Assembly (NCBI GenBank): GCA_963709665.1
Contig: CAVPWU010000007.1
Span: 124,001-188,000 of the forward strand
From: DASZIT01 sp963709665
Lineage (GTDB): Bacteria; Actinomycetota; Acidimicrobiia; Acidimicrobiales; RAAP-2
DNA length: 64,000 bases
Direction of reading: 5' to 3'
This document shows, in pieces, positions 43,577 through 51,554 of this stretch (the stretch's first letter is position 1; the number at the start of each line of letters is the position of its first letter). Under the pieces are notes generated by a model, which worked only from the letters and a program-made list of their open reading frames with translations, was not told the origin of the DNA and did not search any database. The translations under genes were made by a program, and so were the position numbers.

Positions 43577-44224
43577 CTACTTGGAGTACAGCTCGACGAT
43601 GAGCTGCTCCTGGACGGGCTCGTCGATGTGCTCGCGGGAGGGCAGGGCGAACACCTTGACCTGAAAGCGGTCGCCCACCGTCTCCAGCCACGGCGGCAGC
43701 TGGCGGTCGAGGGTGTCCATGTTGCGACGGACGTGGAACATCTCCCGGGAGGACTGCTTGAGGGCGATGGTGTCGCCCTGGCGGACCCGGTAGCTGGGGA
43801 TGTCCACCCGCTTGCCGTTGACCAGCACATGGCCGTGGCGCACGAACTGGCGGGCCTGGGACCGGCTGGCCCCCCACCCGGCCCGGAAGGCCACGTTGTC
43901 GAGCCGCTGCTCGAGCATGCGCAGCAGGTTCTCGCCGGTGATGCCCGGGGCCTTGTTGGCCTCCACGTAGAGGTTGTGGAACTGGCGCTCGAGGAGGCCG
44001 TAGATGCGGCGGGCCTTCTGCTTCTCGCGCAGCTGGGTGAGGTACTCCGACCCCTGGCGCATCCGGTCGCGGCCGTGCTCCCCCGGGGGGTAGGCGCGGC
44101 TGTGGCGGTCGGTGACCGCCTCCGACACCGGGCACTTCATGGAGTAGCAGCGCTCCCCCTTGAGGAAGAGCTTGGTGCGCTCACGCCGGCAGAGCCGGCA
44201 GACAGGTCCTGTGTAACGAGCCAT
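43577..44224 (-). CDS. rpsD: Ribosomal protein S4 (zinc-binding form)
   Basis: Primary 16S-binding protein of the 30S body and translational regulator. 215 residues. The N-terminus has four Cys (VCRLCRRE at 9 and 12, then ERCYSMKC) that form the zinc-binding 'C+' form. RAYPPGEHGRDRMRQ near residue 44, the S4 RNA-binding domain LEQRLDNVAFRAGWGASRSQ near residue 98 and VRHGHVLVNGKRVDIPSY follow. Standard length for the C+ group. Follows rpsK by 31 bp. Confidence 0.97.
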   Translation of the reverse strand: MARYTGPVCRLCRRERTKLFLKGERCYSMKCPVSEAVTDRHSRAYPPGEHGRDRMRQGSEYLTQLREKQKARRIYGLLERQFHNLYVEANKAPGITGENLLRMLEQRLDNVAFRAGWGASRSQARQFVRHGHVLVNGKRVDIPSYRVRQGDTIALKQSSREMFHVRRNMDTLDRQLPPWLETVGDRFQVKVFALPSREHIDEPVQEQLIVELYSK

Positions 44225-44255
44225 GTGTGTTCCTTACGTCCCTAGTTCCCCGACC

Positions 44256-44663
44256 TCAGACCCGACGCCGCTTTTTGGGGCGGCAGCCGTTGTGAGGGAT
44301 GGGGGTCACGTCCTTGATGCCGGCCACCTCGATGCCGGCGGCGGCCAGCGAGCGGATGGCGGTCTCCCGGCCCGAGCCCGGGCCCCGGACCAGCACGTCC
44401 ACCCGGCGCACCCCGTGCTCCATGGCCCGCTTGGCGCACTGCTCGGCGGCCAGCTGGGCGGCGAAGGGGGTGGACTTGCGCGAGCCCTTGAAGCCCACGT
44501 TGCCGGCCGACGCCCAGGCCAGCACGTTCCCCTCCGGGTCGGCGATCGACACGATGGTGTTGTTGAACGAGCTCTTGATGTGGGCGATGCCGTAGGTGAT
44601 GTTCTTGCGCTCGCGGCGGCGCGGGCGCCGGGCGCCGGCGGCCGGCTTGGTGGTCTTGGCCAT
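44256..44663 (-). CDS. rpsK: Ribosomal protein S11
   Basis: 30S platform protein near the mRNA exit. 135 residues with a basic N-terminal tail (GARRPRRRERKN), GIAHIKSSFNNTIVSIADPEG near residue 26, LAAEQCAKRAMEHGVRRVDVLVRG near residue 72 and the final DVTPIPHNGCRPKKRRRV. Its start codon overlaps the rpsM stop by one base (TAATG), so translation is coupled. Confidence 0.97.
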   Translation of the reverse strand: MAKTTKPAAGARRPRRRERKNITYGIAHIKSSFNNTIVSIADPEGNVLAWASAGNVGFKGSRKSTPFAAQLAAEQCAKRAMEHGVRRVDVLVRGPGSGRETAIRSLAAAGIEVAGIKDVTPIPHNGCRPKKRRRV

Positions 44664-45040
44664 TACTTGCGGACCTTCTTCTTCCCGGCGACCGTCTTCT
44701 TCGGTCCCTTACGAGTACGGGCGTTGGTATGGGTGCGCTGCCCGTGGACGGGCAGGCCCTTGCGGTGACGGATGCCCTGGTAGCAACCGATCTCCATCTT
44801 GCGCTTGATGTCCTGCGAGACGTCGCGGCGGAGGTCGCCCTCCACCTGGAGGTTGGCGTCGATGTAGGTACGGAGCCGGGTGACCTCTTCGTCGGTCAGG
44901 TCCCGGACCCGGGTGTCCCGGTTGGTCTGGGTCTCGTCGCAGATGCGCTGCGCGGTGGTCAGGCCGATGCCAAAGATGTAGGTGAGGGAGATCTCCAACC
45001 GCTTTTCGCGGGGGATGTCCACGCCTGAGATGCGGGCCAC
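44663..45040 (-). CDS. rpsM: Ribosomal protein S13
   Basis: 30S head protein contacting the P-site tRNA and L5/L31 bridges. 125 residues: ARISGVDIPREKRLEISLTY, IFGIGLTTAQRICDETQ near residue 23, SQDIKRKMEIGCYQGIRHRKGLPVHGQRT near residue 78 and a basic tail KKTVAGKKKVRK. Length and start (ATG 45040) are standard. Follows rpmJ by 40 bp. Confidence 0.97.
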   Translation of the reverse strand: MARISGVDIPREKRLEISLTYIFGIGLTTAQRICDETQTNRDTRVRDLTDEEVTRLRTYIDANLQVEGDLRRDVSQDIKRKMEIGCYQGIRHRKGLPVHGQRTHTNARTRKGPKKTVAGKKKVRK

Positions 45041-45080
45041 GATGCCTTCCTTCTGTTCTTCGCTGCCTGGTCCGCGAGCC

Positions 45081-45194
45081 CTAGCCCTGCCGCTGCTTGT
45101 GGCGGGGGTTCTCGCAGATGACGACGACCCGCCGGTGGCGGCGGATCACTTTGCACTTCTCACACATCGGCTTCACGCTCGGTCGAACCTTCAC
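45081..45194 (-). CDS. rpmJ: Ribosomal protein L36
   Basis: Smallest 50S protein. 37 residues starting at GTG 45194: KVRPSVKPMCEKCKVIRRHR then VVVICENPRHKQRQG. The zinc ligands CEKC plus CENPRH are all present, so this is the zinc-containing (non-paralogous) form. Too short for many gene callers. It sits between infA and rpsM, the usual infA-rpmJ-rpsM-rpsK order, 70 bp after infA. Confidence 0.95.
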   Translation of the reverse strand: MKVRPSVKPMCEKCKVIRRHRRVVVICENPRHKQRQG

Positions 45195-45264
45195 GTTTCC
45201 GTCCTTGTCTCGTACGTCGGTCTCGTACTGCCTGGCCCGACCGGGGGGTCCCCGGCCGGTCCGG

Positions 45265-45489
45265 TCACTTGTAGCGGTAGGTGATCCGCCCTCGGGCCAG
45301 GTCGTACGGGGTGATCTCCACCTGCACCCGGTCGCCGGGGAGGATCCGGATGCGGTGCATCCGCATCTTGCCCGAGCTGTGGGCCAACACGTTGTGGCCG
45401 TTCTCCAGTTCCACGCGGAACATGGCGTTGGGGAGCGGCTCGACGACCGTCCCCTCCAGCACGATGGCATCTTCCTTAGGCTTGGGCAG
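45265..45489 (-). CDS. infA: Translation initiation factor IF-1, apparent CTG start
   Basis: OB-fold protein that occupies the A site during initiation. 74 residues: PKPKEDAIVLEGTVVEPLPN, AMFRVELENGHNVLAHSSGK, then MHRIRILPGDRVQVEITPYD and a final RGRITYRYK. The family's N-terminus (M-x-K-x-E-x-I) aligns exactly with a CTG at 45489, which has AGGAG 6 nt upstream; no ATG, GTG or TTG exists in frame within about 100 codons upstream, and the next GTG (in IVLEG) would remove conserved residues. Initiation at CTG, or a base error in the codon, is inferred. Confidence 0.9.
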   Translation of the reverse strand: MPKPKEDAIVLEGTVVEPLPNAMFRVELENGHNVLAHSSGKMRMHRIRILPGDRVQVEITPYDLARGRITYRYK

Positions 45490-45662
45490 GTGAAGCTCCT
45501 CGGTACTCTGTCGTTCGGTTCCGCATCGCCCGGAGGCCAGGGCGCAGCACCCGATCGCTAGGCAATCACGTGGCCGCACCACCGTCGGAGACACACCGAA
45601 TGCGGGCGTCACCGGGAGCGGGATCGGCACACCATCACACACCGGTGGTGAGCCGAATGAAT

Positions 45663-45691
45663 AGTTTAGCGGGTCGGGCGCAAATTGCCAG
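45663..45691 (-). promoter_or_regulatory. Candidate promoter of infA-rpmJ-rpsM-rpsK-rpsD-rpoA-rplQ
   Basis: On the minus strand CTGGCA (45691-45686), 17-bp spacer, TAAACT (45668-45663), in the only AT-rich patch of the gap. Transcription would start near 45656, giving a leader of about 165 nt before infA. The same -35 hexamer occurs in the rplC promoter candidate. Confidence 0.5.
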
Positions 45692-45779
45692 TTCGACCGG
45701 GCTGTCCCCCTCCCGGTGGTCGCCGGCCGGTCCGCCCGGGGCCGGCTCCGGGGCCTCCGGGCCCCGCCGGGGACCCCTC

Positions 45780-45837
45780 TTCTCGCCCGGATCGTCGCCC
45801 GGATCACCCCCGGTTCTCGCCCGGATCGTCGCCCGGA
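45780..45837. repeat. 24-bp perfect direct repeat
   Basis: TTCTCGCCCGGATCGTCGCC plus GGA and the intervening base give a 24-bp sequence at 45780-45803 repeated exactly at 45814-45837, with a 34-bp period. It contains two internal CGCCCGGA blocks. Upstream of the infA promoter; possible regulator site or a chance duplication. Confidence 0.85.
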
Positions 45838-45877
45838 GGGCTCCGGACCGGCCCCTCGGGCCCGCCACCCGGCGGTC

Positions 45878-46621
45878 TCAGAGGGTGGTGAACACCTCCG
45901 GACCGTCCTCGGTGACGGCGATGGTGTGCTCGAAGTGGGCGGACAGCCGCCCGTCGGCGGTCACCACCGACCAGCCGTCCTCGAGCTGGAGGGTGCCCGG
46001 GCCGCCGGCGTTGACCATCGGCTCGACGGCGAAGACCATGCCCGTCTTCAGGGTCGGCCCCGGGGTCCCCGGCCAGTAGTTGGGCACCTGGGGCTCCTCG
46101 TGCATGGCGGTGCCGATGGCGTGACCCACGTACTCCCGGACCACCGAGAAGCCGGCCGCCTCGGCCACCTCCTGGACGGCCCGCCCCACCTCGAAGAGGC
46201 GGTTGCCGGGGGTCAGCTGGGCGATGCCGGCCACCAGGCTGGCCTCGGTGACCTCCATCAGGCGGGTGGCCTCCTTGGACACCTCCCCCACCGGGGCGGT
46301 GTAGGCGGCGTCGCCGTGGTAGCCCTCGATGATCGCCCCGCAGTCCACCGAGATGATGTCGCCCTCGTGGAGCACCACCCCGGCCGAGGGGATGCCGTGG
46401 ACGATCATCGAGTTGGGCGAGGTGCAGACCACCGCCGGGAACCCGTGGTAGTTGAGGAAGTTGGACTTGGCGCCCCGCTTCTCCAGCACCTCCCGGGCCA
46501 CCTTGTCGATGTCCAGGGTGGTCACGCCGTCGCGGATGACCGCCCGGGTGGCCTCGTGGATCTCGGCCACCACCCGGCCGGCCTTGCGCATCTTGTCCAG
46601 CTCGTCGGCGTTCCGTCTCAT
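45878..46621 (-). CDS. map: Methionine aminopeptidase, type I
   Basis: Removes initiator Met from nascent proteins. 247 residues in the pita-bread fold. Metal ligands are visible: Asp in ISVDCGAIIEGYHGDAAYT (two Asp, near residues 93 and 104), His in VGHAIGTAMHEEP near residue 166, Glu in MVFAVEPMV near residue 199 and Glu in AHFEHTIAVTE near residue 230. The substrate His is in MIVHGIPS. No N-terminal SH3/zinc extension. Follows adk by 55 bp in the secY-adk-map order. Confidence 0.97.
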   Translation of the reverse strand: MRRNADELDKMRKAGRVVAEIHEATRAVIRDGVTTLDIDKVAREVLEKRGAKSNFLNYHGFPAVVCTSPNSMIVHGIPSAGVVLHEGDIISVDCGAIIEGYHGDAAYTAPVGEVSKEATRLMEVTEASLVAGIAQLTPGNRLFEVGRAVQEVAEAAGFSVVREYVGHAIGTAMHEEPQVPNYWPGTPGPTLKTGMVFAVEPMVNAGGPGTLQLEDGWSVVTADGRLSAHFEHTIAVTEDGPEVFTTL

Positions 46622-46676
46622 CGCCGGTGTCCTCGCAGGTTCCGTCCCATCCGGCCCCCGAGTCTACGGTCGGCGG

Positions 46677-47360
46677 TCACCGGGTCCACCGCCCACCCTT
46701 CTTGTCGCGCCGCTCCTCCACCACCTTGACCATCCGCCGGGTGACGGTGTCCGGGGTGCCGGTGCCGGGGACGGTCTCCAGCTGGTCCCGGGTCTGGTAC
46801 CAGTCGATGAGGGGGGCGGTCTGGACCTCGTAGAGCTCCAGGCGGCGGGTGATGGCCTCCTCGGTGTCGTCCTGGCGCTGGACCACCTCGCCACCGCAGA
46901 CGTCGCAGGTCCAGTTGACCATGGGCGGGGAGGAGACCGAGTAGTTGGACCCGCAGTCGACGCACACCCGCCGGGCGGCCAGGCGCCGCAGGACCTGGTG
47001 GGTGGGGACCTCCAGGTCGATGACCAGGTCCAGGTCGACCGGGTGGAGGAGGGTGGCCAGGGTCTCGGCCTGCTCGACGGTGCGGGGGCAGCCGTCGAGG
47101 ACGAAGCCCCGGGCCCGGACGTCGCTCTCGGCCAGGCGCTCGGCCACCATCTCCATGATCAGCTCGTCACCCAGGAGCTCGCCCCGGTCCATCTGGTCCT
47201 TGGCCTTGCGGCCCAGGGGGGTGCCCTGCTTCACGGCGGCCCGGAGCATGTCCCCGGTGGAGACGTGGGGCACCACGTAGTGATGGGAGAGTCGCACACA
47301 CTGCGTCCCCTTGCCTGCCCCCTGTTTGCCGAGGACAATGAGCCTGGCGCCGGGTACCAC
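46677..47360 (-). CDS. adk: Adenylate kinase (zinc-lid form)
   Basis: AMP + ATP to 2 ADP. 227 residues. The P-loop is VLGKQGAGKGTQCVRLS at residue 9, unusual in having Lys-Gln where most Adks have x-Pro. HVSTGDMLRAAVKQGTPLG, GFVLDGCPRTVEQAETL and the LID domain with four Cys (CVDCGSNY and CDVCGG), a structural zinc site, follow. The start GTG abuts the secY stop with no gap. A C-terminal basic tail (RRDKKGGRWTR) is slightly longer than usual. Confidence 0.96.
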   Translation of the reverse strand: MVPGARLIVLGKQGAGKGTQCVRLSHHYVVPHVSTGDMLRAAVKQGTPLGRKAKDQMDRGELLGDELIMEMVAERLAESDVRARGFVLDGCPRTVEQAETLATLLHPVDLDLVIDLEVPTHQVLRRLAARRVCVDCGSNYSVSSPPMVNWTCDVCGGEVVQRQDDTEEAITRRLELYEVQTAPLIDWYQTRDQLETVPGTGTPDTVTRRMVKVVEERRDKKGGRWTR

Positions 47361-48653
47361 CTACTTGAGGAAGCCCTCGTAGTTCCGCATCATGAGCTGG
47401 CTGTCGATCTGCTTCATCGTCTCCAGCGCCACGCCCACGGCGATCAACAGGGTGGTCCCGTAGAACGGATAGCTGGTGATGTTCCACGCCGCCATCAGCA
47501 GCGACGGGACGATCGCCACCCCGCCCAGGAAGAGGGCGCCCGGCCAGGTGATGCGGTTGAGGATGTGGGCCAGGTACTTCTCGGTCGGCGGCCCGGGCCG
47601 GATGCCGGGGATGTACCCGCCCTGTTTCCGGATGACGTCGGCCTGCTGGTGCGGGTCGAAGGCCACGTAGACGTAGAAGAAGGTGAACAGGATGATGAAG
47701 GCGAAGTAGACGAGGATGTAGAAGGCGCTGGTCGGGGTGATGTTGTGGTTCACCCAGTTCCGGAACCACTGGGACGGGATGATGTTGGAGAGCAGCACCG
47801 GGATGTACAGCACGGAGCTGGCGAAGATGATCGGGATCACCCCGGCCTGGTTCACCTTCAGGGGGATGAAGGTGTTGGACCCCCCGTACATCTTGCGGCC
47901 GACGACCCGCTTGGCGAAGGTCACCGGGATCCGGCGCTGGCCCTGGTCGACGAAGACGATCAGCACCAGCAGGAGCATGGACACCAGGATGATGGTGGCG
48001 AACTTCACCTTGCCGCCCTCTTGCAGCACGGTGTTCAGGCCGGTGGGGATGCCGGCCACCACGTTGGCGAAGATCAGGATGGACATCCCCTGGCCGATCC
48101 CCCGCTGGGTGATCAGCTCGCCCAGCCACATGACGAAGGCGGTCCCGGCGGTGAGGGTGAGGACGATGAACCCGCCCCGCCAGATGGAGTAGTGGAGGAC
48201 CAGGTCGATGGAGGAGGTGGAGCCGAACAGGCCGCCCCCGCCCTTGTGGAACAGGTAGACCAGGCCGGTCGACTGCATGAGGGCCAGGGCCACCGTCAGG
48301 TACCGGGTGGTCTGGGTCAGCTTCTTCTGCCCCACCGCCCCCTGGTCACGCCACTCCTCGAGCTTGGGGATGACGGTGGCCAGCAGCTGGATGATGATGC
48401 TGGACGTGATGTAGGGCATGATCCCCAGCCCGAACACCGCCATCCGGGTGAGCGCCCCACCCGAGAAGAGGTTGAGGAAGCCCAGCACCCCGGAGTTCTT
48501 GGAGGCCGCCGTGAGCTGCTGGATCTTGGAGAAGTCGATGAAGGGGACCGGGACGTTGGCCCCGAACTGGTAGATCCCGATCATGGTCAGCGTGAAGAGA
48601 ACCTTCTTGCGAAGGTCGGGAATCCGAAAGATGTTGGCCAAACTGGCGAGCAT
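47361..48653 (-). CDS. secY: Preprotein translocase channel subunit SecY
   Basis: Central pore of the Sec translocon in the cytoplasmic membrane. 430 residues with ten predicted transmembrane helices. LANIFRIPDLRKKVLFTLTM begins it; FGLGIMPYITSSIIIQLL near residue 74, the plug/ring region, GVIPIIFASSVL near residue 265, and the cytoplasmic loop YVAFDPHQQADVIRKQGGYIPGIRPG near residue 320 are conserved. Last gene of the spc operon before adk-map. Confidence 0.98.
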   Translation of the reverse strand: MLASLANIFRIPDLRKKVLFTLTMIGIYQFGANVPVPFIDFSKIQQLTAASKNSGVLGFLNLFSGGALTRMAVFGLGIMPYITSSIIIQLLATVIPKLEEWRDQGAVGQKKLTQTTRYLTVALALMQSTGLVYLFHKGGGGLFGSTSSIDLVLHYSIWRGGFIVLTLTAGTAFVMWLGELITQRGIGQGMSILIFANVVAGIPTGLNTVLQEGGKVKFATIILVSMLLLVLIVFVDQGQRRIPVTFAKRVVGRKMYGGSNTFIPLKVNQAGVIPIIFASSVLYIPVLLSNIIPSQWFRNWVNHNITPTSAFYILVYFAFIILFTFFYVYVAFDPHQQADVIRKQGGYIPGIRPGPPTEKYLAHILNRITWPGALFLGGVAIVPSLLMAAWNITSYPFYGTTLLIAVGVALETMKQIDSQLMMRNYEGFLK

Positions 48654-48686
48654 GCAGGCTCCTCGACGCCGGGCGGTCGGCCGATG

Positions 48687-49175
48687 CTACCGGTTGGTGA
48701 GGGCGTTGCCCTTGGCGGGCGGGCGACCGTTGCCGAACGGCAGCGGTACCAGGGTGGTCGACCCGCCGGCGGCGGTGATGGCCGACTCGGCCGACTTGGA
48801 GAAGGCATGGGCCTCCACCCGGAGCGGGCGGGTCAGCGACCCGTCGCCCAGCACCTTGACCAGGGCGCCCTTCTTGGCCAGCCCGGCCGCCACCAGGGCG
48901 GCCAGATCGGCGGTGTCGCCCTCCAGCGCCTCGAGGGCGCCCACGTTGACCGGGACGTACTCCACCCGGAAGGGGTTCTTGAACCCGCGCAGCTTGGGGA
49001 TCCGCTGCATCAGCGGCAGCTGGCCACCCTCGAAGCCCATCGGGATGGTGTCCCGGGCGCCCTGACCCTTGGTGCCCCGGCCGGCCGTCTTGCCACCCTT
49101 GCCACCGATGCCGCGTCCGACCCGGCGACGCGGGCGCGTCGATCCGGCCGGCGGGCGAAGCTCGTGGACCTTCAT
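48687..49175 (-). CDS. rplO: Ribosomal protein L15
   Basis: Late-assembly 50S protein. 162 residues: KVHELRPPAGSTRPRRRVGR, GIGGKGGKTAGRGTKGQGAR near residue 21, then FEGGQLPLMQRIPKLRGFKN near residue 48 and the C-terminal VEAHAFSKSAESAITAAGGS. Extra dozen residues at the C-terminus (RPPAKGNALTNR) compared with E. coli. Its ATG overlaps the rpmD stop by 4 bp. Confidence 0.97.
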   Translation of the reverse strand: MKVHELRPPAGSTRPRRRVGRGIGGKGGKTAGRGTKGQGARDTIPMGFEGGQLPLMQRIPKLRGFKNPFRVEYVPVNVGALEALEGDTADLAALVAAGLAKKGALVKVLGDGSLTRPLRVEAHAFSKSAESAITAAGGSTTLVPLPFGNGRPPAKGNALTNR

Positions 49176-49399
49176 CGTGAACCTCTTTCGTCGCCACCGG
49201 CAGGGGTGACGTCAATGAGATGGGGAACCCGGGCGATCATGCCGCGGATCTCCGGGCGGTCGGGCAGGACGTTGGTCTTGCCGATGCCGCGGAGCCCGAG
49301 CGCACGCAGCGTACCCCGGTGCTTGGGCTTGGTACCGATGGCGGAGCGGATCTGGGTGACCCGCAGCCAACCGGTGTCGGTGACCTGGTCGGCAGCCAT
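49172..49399 (-). CDS. rpmD: Ribosomal protein L30
   Basis: Small 50S protein. 75 residues: WLRVTQIRSAIGTKPKHRGT, LRALGLRGIGKTNVLPDRPE and IRGMIARVPHLIDVTP, followed by a short acidic/basic tail AGGDERGSR not found in E. coli L30 (59 aa). One base after rpsE and overlapping rplO by 4 bp. Confidence 0.96.
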   Translation of the reverse strand: MAADQVTDTGWLRVTQIRSAIGTKPKHRGTLRALGLRGIGKTNVLPDRPEIRGMIARVPHLIDVTPAGGDERGSR

Positions 49400-49400
49400 G

Positions 49401-49955
49401 TCAGCGCACCTCCGTGAACAGGTCGCCCTGGCGCTGCCGCTCGCGGTAGGCCTGGAGGACGCCGGCGGGGATGATCTCGTCGGCCGGCTTGCCGCGGAGG
49501 GCGGCGATCTCGTCGGGCCGCTTCAGCGACTTGAGGCCGGCGATGGTGGCGTGGGCCACGTTGATCCCGTTGGAGGAGCCGAGCGACTTGGACAGGACGT
49601 CGCGGATGCCGGCCATTTCGAGGATGGCCCGGGCGGCCCCGCCGGCGATGACCCCGGTACCGGGGGCGGCCGGCTTCAGCAGCACCCGTCCGGCCCCGGA
49701 CTCCCCGAGGACGGGGTGGGTGATGGTGTTGCCGGCCAGCGGCACCTCGAAGATGTTCTTGCGGGCCTCCTCGATGCCCTTCTGGACGGCCAGCCCGGCC
49801 TCCTTGGCCTTGCCGTAGCCCAGGCCCACCTTGCCGTTGCCGTCGCCGACCACCATGAGGGCGGCGAAGCTGAACCGGCGGCCACCCTTGACCACCTTGG
49901 ACACCCGGTTGACCCGGATGGTCCGCTCCTCGTACTGCAGCTCGTTGGTGGCCAT
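49401..49955 (-). CDS. rpsE: Ribosomal protein S5
   Basis: 30S accuracy protein. 184 residues: RTIRVNRVSKVVKGGRRFSF near residue 11, the double-stranded-RNA-binding-like domain VVGDGNGKVGLGYGKAKEA near residue 36, AAPGTGVIAGGAARAILEMAG near residue 98 and SLGSSNGINVAHATIAGLKS. Basic loop residues linked to spectinomycin binding (RVSKVVKGG) are present. ATG at 49955 shares a base with the rplR stop. Confidence 0.97.
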   Translation of the reverse strand: MATNELQYEERTIRVNRVSKVVKGGRRFSFAALMVVGDGNGKVGLGYGKAKEAGLAVQKGIEEARKNIFEVPLAGNTITHPVLGESGAGRVLLKPAAPGTGVIAGGAARAILEMAGIRDVLSKSLGSSNGINVAHATIAGLKSLKRPDEIAALRGKPADEIIPAGVLQAYRERQRQGDLFTEVR

Positions 49956-50320
49956 CAGAACTCCAGTCCCTCGGAACGGGCGGCCTCGGCCAGTGCGGCC
50001 ACCCGCCCGTGGTAGGTGAATCCGCCGCGGTCGAAGACCACGGTGGTGATGCCGGCCGCCTTGGCCCGGGTGGCCACCAGGGTGCCCACCGCCTTGGCGG
50101 CGTCGATGGTGCCCCCGGACTGGCCCCGGAGGTCGGCCTCCACCGTCGAGGCGGACACCAGCGTGTGGCCGGCCCCGTCGTCGACGATCTGGGCGGAGAT
50201 GTGCTTGTTGGAGCGGAAGACCGCCAGGCGCGGCCGCTCGGCGGTGCCGGCCAGCCGGCGCCGGATCCGGCGATGGCGGCGGATCCGCAGCTCGAGCTTG
50301 TGATCGGTGGATCGTCCCAT
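49955..50320 (-). CDS. rplR: Ribosomal protein L18
   Basis: 5S-rRNA-binding 50S protein. 121 residues with a basic N-terminus (ELRIRRHRRIRRRLAGT), PRLAVFRSNKHISAQIVDD near residue 30, and the end FDRGGFTYHGRVAALAEAAR then GLEF, the universal terminal motif. Its ATG at 50320 meets the rplF stop. Confidence 0.97.
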   Translation of the reverse strand: MGRSTDHKLELRIRRHRRIRRRLAGTAERPRLAVFRSNKHISAQIVDDGAGHTLVSASTVEADLRGQSGGTIDAAKAVGTLVATRAKAAGITTVVFDRGGFTYHGRVAALAEAARSEGLEF

Positions 50321-50862
50321 TACTTGGCTGCCTTCCCGGCCTTGCGGAGGACCCGCTCACCGGCGTAGCGCACGCCCTTGCCCTTGTACGGCTCGGGCTT
50401 GCGGATCTTGCGGATGTCGGCGGCCACCTGGCCGACCTGTTCCTTGTTGATGCCCTTGATGATCACCCGGGTCGGCGTGGGGACCTCGAAGGTCACCCCG
50501 TCCGGGGCGGTGATGTTCACCGGGTGGGAGAAGCCGAGGGCCAGCTCGAGGGCCCCGGGGCCCTTGGGCACCGCCCGGTAGCCCACGCCGACGATCTCGA
50601 GCTCCTTGGTGAAGCCGGTGGTCACGCCGTCGACCATGTTGGCCACCAGGGTCCGGGTGAGCCCGTGGAGGGCGCGGTTCTGGCGCTGGTCGTCGGGGCG
50701 CTCGACCACCAGGACATCACCCTCCTGGCGGATGGAGATGGCGGCGGGGACCGAGCGGGTCAGCTCGCCCTGGGGGCCCTTGACCGAGACGTTGTTGTCG
50801 GCGTCGACGGCCACGGTGACCCCGGACGGGACCGGGATGGGGGAACGTCCGATGCGGGACAT
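50320..50862 (-). CDS. rplF: Ribosomal protein L6
   Basis: 50S protein by the sarcin-ricin loop and GTPase centre. 180 residues with two similar domains: SRIGRSPIPVPSGVTVAVD at the N-terminus, TRTLVANMVDGVTTGFTKEL near residue 70, and the C-terminal RKPEPYKGKGVRYAGERVLR with the expected KGKG motif. Follows rpsH after an 81-bp spacer, the largest gap inside the spc cluster. Confidence 0.97.
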   Translation of the reverse strand: MSRIGRSPIPVPSGVTVAVDADNNVSVKGPQGELTRSVPAAISIRQEGDVLVVERPDDQRQNRALHGLTRTLVANMVDGVTTGFTKELEIVGVGYRAVPKGPGALELALGFSHPVNITAPDGVTFEVPTPTRVIIKGINKEQVGQVAADIRKIRKPEPYKGKGVRYAGERVLRKAGKAAK

Positions 50863-50943
50863 CAGCGATCACCTTCCTGTGCCTGGAGGGTCGGAGCGGC
50901 GGCGGCGCCGTCGGCGGCGGTGCGGCCGGCGGAGAGGGTGCGG

Positions 50944-51348
50944 CTACCAGACATAGCAGAGCACCTCGCCACCCATGCGGCGCTTGCGCGCCTCACGGTC
51001 GGTCATCAGCCCCTTCGAGGTGGACACCACGGCCACCCCCATGCCACCGAGGACGCGGGGGATCTTGTCGGCCCGGGCGTAGATCCGGAGGCCGGGCTTG
51101 GAGACGCGCTTGATCCCGGAGATGGTGCGCGCCCGGTCGGGGGCGTACTTCATCTCGATCTCCAGCACCTTGCCGGGCTTGGAGGGGTTCTCGTCCACCG
51201 TGAAGCCGGTGATGTAGCCCTCGTCCACCAGGATGGCGGCCAGGGACTCCTTGAGCTTGGAGCCCGGCATCTTCACCGTGTCGAAGTGGGCGGTGTTGGC
51301 GTTCCGGATGCGGGTGAGCATGTCGGCAATCGGGTCGGTCATCGTCAT
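50944..51348 (-). CDS. rpsH: Ribosomal protein S8
   Basis: 16S central-domain binder and, in E. coli, the repressor of the spc operon. 134 residues: MTDPIADMLTRIRNANTAHF, VKMPGSKLKESLAAILVDEG near residue 26, ARADKIPRVLGGMGVAVVST near residue 92 and the end GGEVLCYVW. Two ATGs (51348 and 51342) are possible; the second (MTDPIADML) matches most homologues. Confidence 0.97.
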   Translation of the reverse strand: MTMTDPIADMLTRIRNANTAHFDTVKMPGSKLKESLAAILVDEGYITGFTVDENPSKPGKVLEIEMKYAPDRARTISGIKRVSKPGLRIYARADKIPRVLGGMGVAVVSTSKGLMTDREARKRRMGGEVLCYVW

Positions 51349-51364
51349 CGTCGGTCGCCTCCCC

Positions 51365-51550
51365 TCACCAGCTCGCCTTGGTCACGCCGGGGATCTCCCC
51401 GGCGTGCACCATCACCCGCAGGCAGATCCGGCACAGGCCGAACTTCTTGTAGACGGCCTTGGGCCGGCCACACCGGCGGCACCGGGTGTACCCGCGCACC
51501 TTGAACTTCGGGGTGCGCTGCTGCTTCTCGATCAATGCCTTCTTCGCCAT
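51365..51550 (-). CDS. rpsN: Ribosomal protein S14, type Z (zinc-binding)
   Basis: Short 30S head protein. 61 residues with two CxxC pairs (TRCRRCGRPK and GLCRICLRV) chelating zinc, and the end AGEIPGVTKASW. The 61-residue C+ form, rather than the roughly 100-residue C- form, is usual at this spc-operon position in Actinobacteria. 16 bp upstream of rpsH, 4 bp after rplE. Confidence 0.97.
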   Translation of the reverse strand: MAKKALIEKQQRTPKFKVRGYTRCRRCGRPKAVYKKFGLCRICLRVMVHAGEIPGVTKASW

Positions 51551-51554
51551 GGGG

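Larger units (their letters stand above)
45490..45877. other. Gap between map and infA
   Basis: A 388-bp non-coding stretch. It holds the infA promoter (45663-45691), a leader of about 165 nt, and a 24-bp direct repeat (45780-45803 and 45814-45837). GC composition is mostly as in genes except an AT-richer patch at 45655-45690 around the promoter. I see no RNA gene. Confidence 0.6.
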
